The notes under the pieces were generated by a model that worked only from the letters and a program-made list of their open reading frames with translations, searched no databases and was not told the origin of the DNA. Shown here piece after piece: positions 11,341-22,335 of a stretch of DNA of 64,000 nucleotides (positions are counted from its first letter, which is position 1; each line of letters opens with the position of its first letter). The position numbers and the translations under genes were made by a program. Source of the DNA: Chloranthus sessilifolius (Eukaryota > Streptophyta > Magnoliopsida > Chloranthales > Chloranthaceae); the NCBI GenBank assembly GCA_021018995.1, contig CM037585.1, positions 127,004,831 through 127,068,830 of the forward strand, written 5' to 3'.

Positions 11341-12550
11341 GTATTTTGGATGTAACTTCTTGCTCCGAACTCGAAATCACATGATTCTTGAGCCGTTGGA
11401 AAGAAGACAACGAGCTCTATAACTCATATGAATTGATTATTTTACAAATCTAATATTTTAAAGGTAAAAAATTATGGAAAAGTAGGGACAAGTTTTATGT
11501 GATCCAACGTTACCGCGTACTTGTCCTTTTCACTCTAGTTTTGAGAAAACTTAAAGAAACTTCGACATATGTGATTCATTAGTCATTGACATGTGTTTTA
11601 TGAAATAATTGTGAGGTAGATTGAGGGCGAGAAGCCATCTATAGGACCTTGCTTTGTTTCGCACAACTTTAAGATTGAGGTAGAGGAAAACTCAACCCTT
11701 CTTGCATTCTTACCTGTTTTGCTTGGACCATATGATGTGATGCCTGGAATAAGACTAAATTGACTGTGTTTGCTTGTATCCGATTCGGTTCAGTTTTGAT
11801 TTTGAACATGCACGTTTGAAACTTTGAAAATTAGCATTTAACTTCAGTTTTCAGCTCCGCTTTGAATCAAGACATTTAAATGTGAAATTTAGCATCGAGA
11901 GTAAATTTGGTAAATGAATCTGGAAAATTTGAATCCGAACTCTGAAATATGTATGAGATCCAAACCATGAATCTGCATCTGAATATATGTGTGTTATCCA
12001 CTCAGAATATGTGTATAAAATCTGAACTTTGAAACCTCTGAAATTTAGCCATATGTTATCACACTACAATCTGTTAATTTTGTATTACAATTGCACATTT
12101 GATTTAAGGTTTGTCAAGACGAATCCCCCAAAACTCTGACCAGTATGGCGGGATATCCGTAGACTTCTGAACTGACACGATTCCTCCTGATTCCCGGTCC
12201 GATACAAGCATTCTCGAAAAGTATTCATTGAATGACGATGGTTAGATGGGGGTTCTCATCAGTTAAATTTTGGCTCTCAAAGCTATAGATGCCTGGGAGA
12301 TTATTTAAGTTAAAAATTTAAGTTCAAATAAGCACTCTGATGAGACACTATACTTACATTAAGAAAATCTGATTTTTTTTTTGAAATCTATATTTGAATT
12401 TAGTTTGATAAGAAAATACGTTTAATTATGAGACATAAATCATGTTTTTGATCGCATGATTTAGTTCTATTATCTATTATCTAATCTCTGCATCATGTGA
12501 TAAAAATGCAAATTTGCTTGACTGACCTCTACTGAGCATAGACTGTTAGC

Positions 12551-12667
12551 TCACCCCGACTATACGTCACAGGTGTCGAAGCAGGGAAGGACCCTGAACC
12601 TGAGAGTGACCCGGGTTACGTCCCTGAGGAAGAGACCAAGCTCCTGCCAGAGGAGTATTTTCCTTAG
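12551..12667 (+). other. LTR acidic peptide reading (solo LTR)
   Basis: The reading RLYVTGVEAGKDPEPE, then DPGYVPEEETKLLPEEYFP ends at a stop. It aligns with the same reading in the other LTRs (LYVAG..., DYV.GEELEPPPEDFF). The stop position and the aromatic end are conserved while the nucleotides differ. Confidence 0.55.
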
Positions 12668-12986
12668 TGGACCTTAGGTATTTTGGATATGTTTTAGAGA
12701 TTTTGAGACTACGGCTTGGTACGTCCAGCCATCTCTGGTATAGAACTTTAGAATTGTAAGAGGTTGTAAATGATGCTATGTACCACTGTTTAGGTGATGG
12801 TCGGCCATCACCGGTGGTTATTTTGCTTTAGGTGGTTTTGTTAATATGTATGGAAATGAGATCTTTTCTTTGTTGCCATATGAGATATGTTATCTGCTCT
12901 GATTTTTGCATCTATTTGGATGTACCGGGCCATATGACGAGTCGGCTTTTCCAAGATTTCGGGTTCGAAAAAGTCAGGTCGTCACA

Positions 12987-12991
12987 TCCAA
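12987..12991. repeat. target-site duplication of solo LTR (right)
   Basis: TCCAA, identical to 10177-10181. Confidence 0.9.
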
Positions 12992-13193
12992 GGTATAAAT
13001 TAAATTAATTATTTGTTCAATTTATTTATTTTTATTTACAGTTAATGAATGTTCTTGAGAATTATTGTTGAATTATATTATTACATGAACACTACAATAC
13101 GTTTGTATATAAGTAATTAATTTAAATATATGAACCCTAGGTACCTTACACATGTAGTAGAGTAAAGTTATTTGTTATCATAAGGCATGTGTC

Positions 13194-13805
13194 TTGATAG
13201 ACCCTAGCTCTATGCACTCATTTGTGATCTCTCGATTCGCTTCTGAATTGAGTATTACTGCAGAATCTTTGGACTTTATTTTGTGTTTTTCAGTTCCTAC
13301 TGGAAATTCTATGTTCACAGACACCGTATGCCGATCGGTCATCATTCCAATTGAGGATCAGGAAACAATGATTGACTTGATTATATTGAACATGCAAGGC
13401 TTCGATGTAATCCTTGGTACGGATTGGTTGTTAGCCTATCATGCGCGTGTAGATTTCCTCCGAAAGGTGGTTACTTTTCATCCCTCAATGGGTGCACCTT
13501 CTGATTCTATGGCTTTAAGTCAAGCACCGCACCAGTTATCTCAGCCATTCGAGTTGAGCGTCTATTGAGAAAAGGATATCAAGGGTACCTCGCATTTATA
13601 CAAGATCAACGTGAAGAGAAAGTCAACATTGCAGACATTTCTATTGCATGCGAGTTTCCTGATGTGTTTCCTGAGGACTTGCTAGGATTACCTCCAAATA
13701 GAGAAATTGAGTTCTCAATTGATTTGGCTTCAGGAACTGAACCAACATCTAAAGATCCATAGCGCATAGCGCCGGCTGAATTGAAAGAGCTTAAAGAGCA
13801 GCTGC
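13194..13805 (+). pseudogene. protease and start of RT region, old Tekay-like element
   Basis: The aspartic protease reads IDPSSMHSFVISRFA, LDFILCFSVPTG and MQGFDVILGTDWL. It is followed by RKGYQGYLAF and the pre-RT linker FPDVFPEDLLGLPPNREIEF and [12 protein letters not shown]. The same order occurs in the two younger Tekay copies. The match stops near 13.8 kb, where the sequence becomes a TAT-type gag. Between the gag and this reading is an AT-rich intron-like gap (about 12993-13190). Confidence 0.8.
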
Positions 13806-13835
13806 CAGCTCCATAGCGCATGGCACCAGCCTTAC
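13740..13835. other. junction between Tekay-like and TAT-like sequence
   Basis: CCATAGCGCATAGCGCCGGCT is followed about 55 bp later by the near copy CCATAGCGCATGGCACCAGCC, after which the sequence is TAT gag. The short imperfect duplication at the switch point looks like filler made during end joining of broken DNA rather than a transposon insertion, since no LTR end or target duplication is visible. Confidence 0.45.
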
Positions 13836-16564
13836 CTTTAACCGAAATCGAGACATTCAAAGACTTAGCCGACAGATTCCTAGATCAATAGCAACACCTG
13901 ACTCTTGAAGAAATCAGTCTCGTTGACTTGATGCACACAAGACAGGAGGACGATGAAGACTTCTCAACATTCGCCAACCATTGGAGAAGACTTGTTGCTC
14001 TAACGGGGAATCAAATAAAAGAAAGTTATGCGATAGAAATTGTGATTAGCAATACCCGAGAGCCTCTTCGGAGCGTTCTCATTCTAAGTGACTATCACGA
14101 CCTCGCTGGCCTTTATCAATGCGCCACATGCTTAGAACGTCAACTGAAGAATGATGACTTTAGTCTTCCTACCTTAACTTCCAACGGACCCTCCTCCGAC
14201 AATCCCGAGACAAACACCCTCAACGAGACTCTAGACTCTGAACAAACTCACACAAACCAAGAACCGAACCAAACAAACCCTCAACCGTACCACCCATACG
14301 ACCAAGCTCAAGATCTATGCACAAACCTATACCCTGACCAAAATCACTTATCACACAAAAATCAAGGCCAACACCAAAACCAACCATTATACACCAACCA
14401 ATACATGAACTCATACTATGACCAAAACCAGTGCTCCAACAACACGCAAACTAACACCACCTATTACAACCCATTGTTTGATCAAACTCAACTCGCATAC
14501 GAGACAGTACACTCATTCACCCCCGCCCCATTCCACCCAGCTAGCTTGATCCGAAGAATTGGACCTCCCTCAGAGAAAAACCATACTATTCACTACAGCC
14601 AACCAACCCTATCCCACGCACCTATAAACGCGAAGTTACCTTTCGCCCTGGGTCGGTTACCAAGATCACTAAAATCCAAACTATCATCAAATCCACCCCT
14701 CAGCTAACTCAACCCATCCCCAAACTCATCGCCGAGCTCAACGCGCTTATCTCCGAGCCAACTCAACCTACCCTTGAATTTGATAACCTACCAACAAACG
14801 AATCAACCCCCACACCTCCTGAACAAACTGAACCAATGACGCAAACTGCCCCCGAACAAACTCACGTGCCGATTCTAGGAGTAGCTTCTGAACCAATCAA
14901 TCAGTATTATACGACGTCATTCATACTGAAACCAATCACAAAACTAAACTCTGAACTCAAATCAGTAATCAAATCTACTCCCAAAATCACTAACCCTCTC
15001 ACTTCCAAATCAACTCCAAAACTAACCCCCGAAATCAAACACATTGCCCCACTAATCTCAAAACCAGCCCCTGAATCAATCCCTACACCTGCTTTAAAAC
15101 TTGAACTCAATAACAAACACATCACCCCACTAACCTCAGAATCAACTCACGAATCAGTCTCTACACCCGCCTCAAATCCTAAACTCACAACCAAACTCCC
15201 CACCTCTCCAACTTCAAAACAAAATATCAAATCCGGCTCTATCACCAAATTGACCTCCGAACCACCCACTCAAAAATCACTCGTTGTCTTAATTTTGGAA
15301 CCAACTCATGAATCAATCCCTACAGAACTTGCCACTTAACTTATCATCCCCTCAACTCCGAAACAAGAACTTAAACCCACTATTGAACTTACCGTTCCAC
15401 TAACCACGAAACTGAACCCCAAACTCAAACATGTCATCAAAACTAAACCTATCATCAAAACTAAACTTAGCATCAAACTTAAACTTATCATCAAGCCTAA
15501 ACCTACTATCAAAACTAAACCTATTATCAAATCTAAACCTAAACCTATCCTCGAACATGAATCTATCACCGAACCTAAACCCATGATCGAACTTGAACCT
15601 GTCATCGGACACGAAACCAAACCGATCATTGAACTTAAACCCATTGCTGAATCCAGGCCCGAACCTATCATCGACCCAACACCCATCCACAAGCTCGAAC
15701 CCTCCATCAAAGGTGAACCCGCCATCAAATCCAAACCCATTGTTGAACCTGAACCTATCGTCAAACCTAAACCAATCACCGAATACAAACCTGACATCAA
15801 GCCTCCAACTATCTGCGAATCTAAATCGACCGTCAAACCTAAACCTATCGTCAAACCCAAACTAATCACTGAATACGAACCTGTCGTCAAACCTCAAACT
15901 ATCGACAACTCCAAGCCCATCATCGAACTTGAACGCATCATTGAACTCGAGCCTGTTATCGATCACGAACCCAGTACTAAAATTGACCCTATTCCTACAG
16001 CGCCAACTCTACTCACCTTTGAGCCTACCACAAGACCTATCATGGAGTCGATCAGTGCTCCCACTTTCAAAATCAAACTAAACCCAAATCTTACGACACC
16101 AATCACCATCCAAATCAACATACCTCAAATCCCATCAGAACACGAAATCAATGCCACAACTAAAATCGCTTCTAATCATCAGACCCAAATCTCCGTGGAT
16201 CTCACAATCAAAACCTTCACCAAACTCCAATCGGCAACAAAACTACTACGTCAAACTTTTGATACTCAACCCAACCTCCTCAAAAAATTATAAATAAAAC
16301 TTTAAAACAACCTCATGATAAACCCAAAGTACAAATCAAACCAAACAAGCATAATCAAATAAAACTGGACCGCCCCACATGTAGGAAAGGTCAATCTTGG
16401 ACTACGCCCCCTCGTCTCCTCTTCCTACTCTACCTCTGCCTTATCTTATCACTACCTCTACAACACTACCCTCCCTCTCAACGATTTCCACTCCAATTTC
16501 ACTCGCAAACAACTTTTCAATAATTTATAAATAATTCTGGAGAACTCTCCAACAACTTTATGCT
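13830..16564 (+). pseudogene. TAT-type gag with Asn/Gln-rich and Lys-Pro-Ile repeat tail
   Basis: The start of the visible part reads ETFKDLADRFLDQ, then LVDLMHTRQEDDEDFSTFA and HWRRLVALTGNQIKESYAI, the retrotransposon gag fold of TAT/Ogre elements. It is followed by LYQCATCLERQLK. After it come an Asn/Gln/Pro/Tyr-rich stretch (about 14170-14640) and a very long low-complexity tail of Pro-Lys/Glu-Pro-Ile type units (about 14900-16000). No zinc knuckle is seen. The Tekay element at 16570 cuts it. It is broken in a few places. Confidence 0.65.
14900..15990 (+). repeat. degenerate minisatellite encoding (K/E)-P-(K/I)-(P/I) units
   Basis: Units such as AAACCTATCATCAAA, GAACCTATCGTCAAA and AAACCCATTGTTGAA recur every 12-18 bases over about 1 kb, giving a tail of the type KPIVEPEPIVKPKPI. 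The opposite strand is also open over much of it, purely because of the repeat composition. Confidence 0.85.
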
Positions 16565-16569
16565 TCAAC
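16565..16569. repeat. target-site duplication of minus-strand Tekay (left)
   Basis: TCAAC, repeated exactly at 29361-29365. Confidence 0.9.
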
Positions 16570-16930
16570 TGTGACAGCCCAAATTTCGGCACCCCGAAAC
16601 CCATGCCATCAGCACGATCCTCAAGACCGTGCCCCATTGCTATGTACGAAACATTGGTATAACAAGCAATATCGAGACAAAATGGATCAATAATTATACG
16701 ATGCGGAAGTAAAATACTATTCTAAGTGTAAACTCAAAAGACAATTCTACTTTCATGCCACTGCATGAACAGAGAACCGATCCGAATCATCTGTGATTAA
16801 CAGATCACCCCAGATGGTTCGCCAAAAGAATTATATCAATTTAATTACAGGTTTAAAAAAGGCTTGACATACCAAGCCGTACAAATGTACTCTCAAAATC
16901 TCTCTCTATCAAGGTACTCAGCAGAGTCTC

Positions 16931-17155
16931 CTAGAAAAAGTCCTGAGGAGAGGGCTCCAACTCTTCCCCGGGCACGCAATTCGAATCACCCAGATCCACG
17001 TCTCCCAAACCCTCGGCCTCTGCTAACACTGGACCTACGACGTATAGTCTAATGGATAAGCTACATCCTAGCTCAATAGGGAACAACACAATAAACATAT
17101 AAGTTAAAATCTCACATATATTCCACGGTATTCTAAGCATGATGTATCTATGCAC
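16931..17155 (-). other. LTR acidic peptide reading (left LTR)
   Basis: The 74-codon minus-strand reading contains IRLYVVGPVLAEAEGLGDV and, at the end, EELEPSPQDFF. It corresponds position for position to the reading at 27270-27494 in the other LTR of the same element and to those in the plus-strand Tekay LTRs. Confidence 0.55.
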
Positions 17156-17427
17156 TTGCTGGAAAAACAGTTTAAAAGATGATAATTATGCCTTAAAGTT
17201 TACTGGTGGTTTACATGTTTCATTTATTCTGAACAGTTCATGAATTACACTGATTAGGCCTAAAGTAAAACTTAAATCTTCAACCTAAGTAGTCCCCGAG
17301 CAATATAGCATCGAGCCCCGATGGAATACCCTCCATCGTCGTCTAAATAGACAGTTGTTAAATGTATTCCTTGGCAATACTATCCATGCCCCTTTGTCAT
17401 AGGCGGCAGGGTTAAATCTCCTCTCAA

Positions 17428-17735
17428 CATCCCTGGGATGTGCTTACTGTGTACGGATATACCTCCGTACCAGTGTACGGATTGGCCGTCGTACCGGTCA
17501 CGGATATCCTACCTCGTCAGTCGTGGGTATCCCGCCACGTCGGTGGGATATTCTATTCAAACCTTAAATAACAAAAATATCATGTGCTTTACATATAGTT
17601 GTTCACCGTGTAAAAGTGCTATCTTATATCAGTTAGGGCTTATCAGTAGTTATTCAATCCTACATACATCCCTGGGATGTCTAAATTACTCGCATCACAC
17701 TGATGGCTCTGTCACTTTCTCATTCCCTGGGAATG
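17428..17735. repeat. three 15-bp palindromes with CCCTGGG core
   Basis: ACATCCCTGGGATGT occurs twice (near 17428 and 17667) and CATTCCCTGGGAATG once (near 17720). Counterparts lie at matching places in the other Tekay LTRs. Some show paired base changes that keep the symmetry. Confidence 0.8.
17452..17552. repeat. ~23-bp imperfect tandem repeat in LTR
   Basis: About four units of 22-24 bases begin ACGGATAT, ACGGATTG, ACGGATAT and TGGGTATC and end with CCGTACCRGT-like sequence. The same block is found at 27790-27892 and, reversed, in the plus-strand Tekay LTRs. Confidence 0.75.
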
Positions 17736-18049
17736 CCTCATTTTCATTAACTTTCTTTGGTGTCACACACGCACCCTTTTTACAAAGATTTATACAGTTA
17801 AAACATTTTAAATTTGATTTCTATATCACTACATACATGCTTTTACAATTAAAGTACATGTTCAAGGTGTTCCCTATCTCAAGTCTTGAAGGTCCAAGCA
17901 TCAAGGTCTCACACGGCTCCTTAGGCTTGCTATCACACGTACCACCTAAGATACATCATAACACATGTAACATATCACTAAAGATGCAATAAAGAAGGTC
18001 CTAAACCCTCCATGAACCCCAAGGTCCAATTTAGAAGTCAAGTGAAACT

Positions 18050-18480
18050 GCTAAAATCGATTAATCGACTCCCAAAATTGATTAATCGAACCCTAAATCG
18101 ATTAATCGATCCCCAAAATTGATTAATCGAAATCCAAAATCGATTAATCGATCCCAAATCGATTAATCGAATTCCCTTGAATGGTTAAATCGATTCTCAA
18201 ATCGAGCAATCGAAAATCTAAAATCGATTAGTCGATCCCAAATCGATTAATCGAAATTCAAAATCGATTAATCGATTCTCCAAATCGATTAGTCGATTTC
18301 CCTAAACCTCATCTCTCCAACCACTGGAGGTACCCAGTCGATTAGTCGATTTCCAAATCGATTAATCAAATTTCAAGATCGATTAATCGATTTCCATTTT
18401 GATTAATCGAAATCGGGCATCCTTGCTTTTTCAACTTCTAGACCAAAATCGATTAATCGATTTTCAAATTCGATTAATCA
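18050..18480. repeat. ATCGATTAATCGAT palindrome array in 3' LTR
   Basis: Some twenty copies of ATCGATTAATCGAT or a near variant are separated by short variable spacers over about 430 bp. Each is close to a perfect palindrome. The same array is in the other LTR (28355-28770) and upstream of the accessory ORF (21126-21600). Confidence 0.95.
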
Positions 18481-19076
18481 ATTTGGCCAGACTCAGCCCC
18501 TTTTCGGGCTGTTCTTCCAAATCTTTTCCTTATCAATTTCTTCCCTTTTTTCTATGCCTTTAATCTGTCTTTTTAACTATACTTGACTAAATTAAATTCA
18601 TCTAATCTTTAGGTATTGAAATCTAACAAAACTCACCTCAATAAATTCCTTAAAGGATTGATTCGTAGGGTTTGATGGCTAGGGTTTCAGCCCTTAGTTC
18701 AACGGTCTTTCACGCGTCGAATCCGCCAATCAATGCTCAATCTCCTCTTGATTTGCATTAACTCTTAGCTCAATAACTCATCTTGGTTTCTCCCTCTCTC
18801 TCTCTTCTTAACTCTCTTTCACCAACCAAATAAAAGCAACCTAGGTTTATTAAAACCCTTTTATCCTCTCTCTAGTCTCCGTGTTAAGCACATACACCAG
18901 AGATAGGTGTATGTGGCCTTAAACTCATACCATGCACTACACTTAGGTCAAATTTACATCACCTTAGTTCCTCACTTCATGAGTCCACTGTTTGACCATC
19001 ACTTGGTCAAACCTACGACCAGTCGGGCATGGATCCCGAGGTCACTGTTTAACGCTCAAATTTTTAGGATATTACT

Positions 19077-19089
19077 TTCTCCCCACCTT
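19077..19089 (-). promoter_or_regulatory. polypurine tract of minus-strand Tekay
   Basis: In element orientation AAGGTGGGGAGAA directly precedes the 3' LTR. The plus-strand Tekay has AAGGTGGGAAGAA in the same place. This is the expected plus-strand primer site. Confidence 0.85.
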
Positions 19090-19401
19090 GGGAATTTTCG
19101 TTCTCGAAAATAAACGCAAAGGTGCGGTGCGTGGGCATCTCACACGCGGTGGTGTCACGTACCCGATCACGAAAAATTAACTATATATCATGCGATGCAA
19201 GAATCCACGTAACGCAAGCAAATTTCCAAAAAGATGTTGTATATTTCACTATTCAAATTTCAAAATTTACAACTTGTTCATTTACATACTCCCAAAATTA
19301 CATTGTACCCCCCCCAATTGCAAGGCAAATCTCCCAAAACAAATCATCATAACAACACTCCAAAAGCGATCCAATCTCGCTCATGCGGTCCCCTCTCTAG
19401 G

Positions 19402-20687
19402 CTAGTCCGGTGCTGAGGCGGGCTGCTCTGGCGGTGGCTGGCTCATCTCACCTGGCTGTGGTGGTACCACGCCAGATGCATCGGCAGCAGAGGTACCTGC
19501 GTGAAAAGCTGCACCCGAGTGGAAAGCAATCAGGCCCGCAAACCACTCCTCCTGGTCGAGGCGTTGCTGATAGTCCAACAGGTAGATGTACCGCATGGTG
19601 TGGTAAATCAAAAAGTCCATGCGTCAGTTCATCTGTTGATTGTTGGCCTCCATCCGGGCCAACACATCCTCGATAGTAGGCGCTAGGCGAGCTCTACATC
19701 GGCGGTATGAAGATGTGGGTGTGGCAGCCGCTGACTACGAGGGTGGCGTAGGCGATGCGGTGGTATGAGAGGGTGCCCCCTCAGCTGGTGGAACAATGGG
19801 ATGTGCTCCCCCATAGGCGGGTCCTGATGTGGTGGTGGGGGTGGTGGTGGTGCTACTAGTGCTGCTGCTGGTGGTGGTGCTGGTGTTGGGCCCTGAGCTG
19901 GTAGTGTCCTCTTCAACAAATGGTAGCTATGACCCCATGAAGTGATGGAGTAGTGCTTCACGTGGTCCGTAGCCCTCTCCTCATTGGGCGAGATGGCGTA
20001 CCCTAGAGCATCAGAATAGCACTCCAGCATGCTCGAAATGAGGCGAGCGTACGACATCTTTTCTTTTGGTCGTAGATGACCCTTCATCAACTTCCCCTTT
20101 ATATATGTCATTCCCTCTAAAATAATTTTGGTGGCGTCGAACCAACGGCCGCAGAATGTCGCATATAGGGCCTGTTGGACCAACTCCACCCGCTCGGTAT
20201 CATGGCGCATTGGGTAGAGGTTACACTTGATTATAGAATCAAGCATCCACATGTAATGGGGAAAATCAACCCTCCTAATGGACGATCCCAACCCCTTCTT
20301 CCCATTGGTCATCTCAGTCATAATCTCTTCAAATCTCACCTCTTCCGCAAATGGTGGGAAGAGGGTGGTCTCAGGCACGAAGTCCAAATAGCACTCTAGG
20401 GATTCGTGAACATGGCGACAGGTAAAGGTGTAGTCACGACCATCAATCTTGGTCGTAACAATGTCATTGGTCGGACCCTCCGCCAAGCCTTGGTAAAATA
20501 GGCAGACGAGCCGAGGGTAGTAACACCCATGGAGTGGTGTCAGTACGTTACCGAGGCCCGCTTTGACCAAGTAGTTCCTAGCCCATTTGGTCTCGTCCTC
20601 GACGTCGGGGTCGGTAAATAAGTTTTCATCGAAGATATACTCATCTTCGAACTTCTTTGCAGCACACCACTCATTTGGTTGGGACAT
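19402..20687 (-). CDS. accessory ORF of minus-strand Tekay (putative plant transposon protein domain)
   Basis: The main open part (19683-20687, 334 codons) starts MSQPNEWCAAKKFEDEYIF and contains HGCYYPRLVCLFYQGL, IDGRDYTFTCRHV, ALYATFCGRWFDATKIILEG and SYARLISSMLECYSDALGYA. A Pro-rich tail follows, with a further homologous stretch down to 19402. The fold resembles the plant transposon-protein family found beside retroelement pol genes. It lies between the chromodomain and the 3' LTR in the same sense as pol, with its own TATA box upstream. The plus-strand Tekay has a clear homologue at 46305-47613, sharing for example YYPRLV.LFYQ and RWF.A.K. The function is not known. As part of a fossil element it need not be expressed. 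Confidence 0.75.
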
Positions 20688-20689
20688 GT

Positions 20690-21106
20690 CGGCGGGAGGT
20701 GGTGGTATGGTCGGTGTAGATTCGCGCGACTACGCGCTCTTTGAACCGGATGTGGTATCCGATGACGATGGGGATGGGGTTCTTACGGGTGATGGTGTAG
20801 GCGGTGGCGGTGCGGCGTTCTTACGCCGTACCGGAAGCTTCTAAGTCACTTTCTTCGAGGTTAAGCGAGTTCGAGGCGGCATTTCGACTCAAAATGCCCA
20901 AAAGTAGGGTTTTATAGGTCAAATTGAAAGGAAAACTCGAAATCTAGGTTTTACCTTAGGTTTTGATCCAAGTATGCGATGCTTGCGAGGCAAAATTGAT
21001 GCAAAATCCCCCCAAAACCTCGCTGGTATGATAGCTCGAGGAGGAAGACGAAGTGGCGTGCAAGAAACAAAACCCCAAAATTTTTGAATGGGGAGAAACC
21101 CCCGTC
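20690..21106 (-). other. leader and N-terminal region of accessory ORF
   Basis: Downstream of the TATA box in element orientation lie a leader and a possible ATG at 20882 (MPPRTRLTSKK), a Pro/Ser-rich stretch, and then the main reading. A short intron-like segment may be present (GGTAAAACC near 20955). Confidence 0.4.
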
Positions 21107-21120
21107 ATTTTATATATATA
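21107..21120 (-). promoter_or_regulatory. TATA box of accessory ORF
   Basis: TATATATATAAAATG on the minus strand lies about 420 bp upstream of the main accessory reading and immediately after the palindrome array. The plus-strand Tekay has the same layout (TATA at 46094). Confidence 0.6.
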
Positions 21121-21125
21121 GGCCC

Positions 21126-21600
21126 GATTCAATTAATCGCTTTTTAAAATCTATTAATCTATTTTTAAAACTTACTCCAGTCGCGCGAAATTGATTAATC
21201 GATTAATCAAAACTCAAAATCGATTAATCGAATTCATTTCGATTAATTGAAATCATGGTCACTTAAAATTCCTAGGCCTTCCAGTTCACTGGCTCGTGCT
21301 AGTCGATTAATCGATTTACCAAATCGATTAATCGATTTCCCAAAATTGATTAGTCGAATCTCATCTTGATTAATCAAAATAGTAATGTCCTTAAATTATT
21401 CTAAAATTCCCAAGTCATTGAGATGTGTTAGTCAATTAATCGAATTCCAATATCGATTAATCGAATTCCAAAATCGATTAATCGATCCCCAGATCGATTA
21501 ATCGAAATCACAGTTTAGTAATTTTCTGAACCTCCACTCAATCTTCACTCACTGACATATGCCAGTCGACTAATCGACCAAAATCGATTAATCGGTTTTC
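21126..21600. repeat. ATCGATTAATCGAT palindrome array upstream of accessory ORF
   Basis: More than a dozen copies of the motif that fills the LTRs of the same element lie here, starting only about six bases from the TATA box. No coding sequence overlaps it. Confidence 0.95.
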
Positions 21601-21863
21601 ATCAAAAGTTCACAATTTTCTTATTTTTACGTCACTTTTGTTTTCTTGGTGATACATGACCAGTTGGTCACTGGTTTTGTGAAGCATAACTTCACAGCCA
21701 TTAGGTGGCAACGATGGATCTTAACTACGCATTCAACACTGTAATGAGGAACATGGTGTGGATCGAAATTCTCTCTACTGAATATATTGATTAAAGGTCC
21801 ATATTGGATTACAACATATGGTTTAAATCCGCAAACATGCTTGCGGTGATACAATTTTGACTC

Positions 21864-22307
21864 TCAAGCTGTCGCAAACAAGTCCGAATACTGTTCTTTC
21901 ACATCGGCCTCTCGTTCCCACGTAGCTTCTTCGGCCGGATAATTCTTCCATCGAACAAGCACTAATGGAATCACTTTTGTCCGCAACACTTGTTCCTTTC
22001 GATCCAATATCTCCGCCGGTTCTTCGATCATGCTCATATCCTCATGCATCTCAAACGATTGGCCGCTCAACACGTGATCAAGGCCATTAAGATACTTCCT
22101 GAGCATAGATACGTGGAACACATTGTGTACCCGATCAAATAACCGTGGCAATCCAATGCGGTAAGCAACTTCCCCTACTCGACCCAGAACCTCAAATGGT
22201 CCAAGATAGCGGGGACTCAACTTCCCTCTCTTTCCAAATCTCATCTTGCCCTTCATAGGTGACACTTTCACGAACACGTGTTCACCCACCTTAAAGTCTA
22301 CACTCAT
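21864..22307 (-). pseudogene. integrase C-terminus and chromodomain (minus-strand Tekay)
   Basis: The reading contains VGEHVFVKVSPMKG, GKLSPRYLGPFEVLGRVGEV (GPY/F module) and HNVFHVSMLRKYL. It ends with EILDRKEQVLRTKVIPLVLV and RWKNYPAEEATWERE, a chromodomain of the Tekay clade thought to guide integration to heterochromatin. This stretch looks open throughout. Confidence 0.9.
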
Positions 22308-22335
22308 CCGCTTGATATCGGCGTAGCTTTTCTGT

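Larger units (their letters stand above)
10182..12986 (+). mobile_element. solo LTR, Tekay-like Ty3/gypsy family
   Basis: It begins TGTGACGTCC and ends GGTCGTCACA, with perfect TCCAA duplications outside, so both ends are certain. At 2805 bp it is a full LTR left after recombination between the two LTRs of one element. Inside, in order, are a 40-bp tandem repeat, a TATA box, a zone of GCTCGAGC palindromes, a GGATATCC/TCCCGGTCC-type repeat region and the acidic peptide reading near the 3' end. The peptide and its placement match the Tekay LTRs elsewhere in the window. The base sequence is otherwise diverged, so this is a distinct family. Confidence 0.9.
8500..13830 (+). mobile_element. old Tekay-like Ty3/gypsy element, partial
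   Basis: The parts present are an LTR 3' remnant (recognised by its conserved acidic peptide reading), gag with two zinc knuckles, an intron-like AT-rich gap, protease and the very start of the RT region. Then the sequence switches abruptly to a different element near 13.8 kb. A solo LTR of another family is inserted after the gag knuckles. No downstream RT, RNaseH, IN or 3' LTR remains. It is heavily broken, with clearly more than five breaks. It must be older than the solo LTR within it. Its 5' limit is not defined. Confidence 0.75.
16570..19076 (-). repeat. 3' LTR of minus-strand Tekay
   Basis: About 2.5 kb and homologous throughout to 26911-29360. It contains the acidic peptide reading, CCCTGGG palindromes, a ~23-bp tandem repeat and an ATCGATTAATCGAT array. 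The inner boundary is set by the adjoining PPT. Confidence 0.92.

Noticed and set aside
15336-15890. 184-codon minus-strand reading rich in Gly, Leu, Met and Ser
   Set aside because: It is the shadow of the Lys-Pro-Ile minisatellite on the opposite strand.
20587-20844. plus-strand Gly/Asp/Ser-rich reading
   Set aside because: Shadow of the Pro/Ser-rich N-terminal region of the minus-strand accessory ORF.
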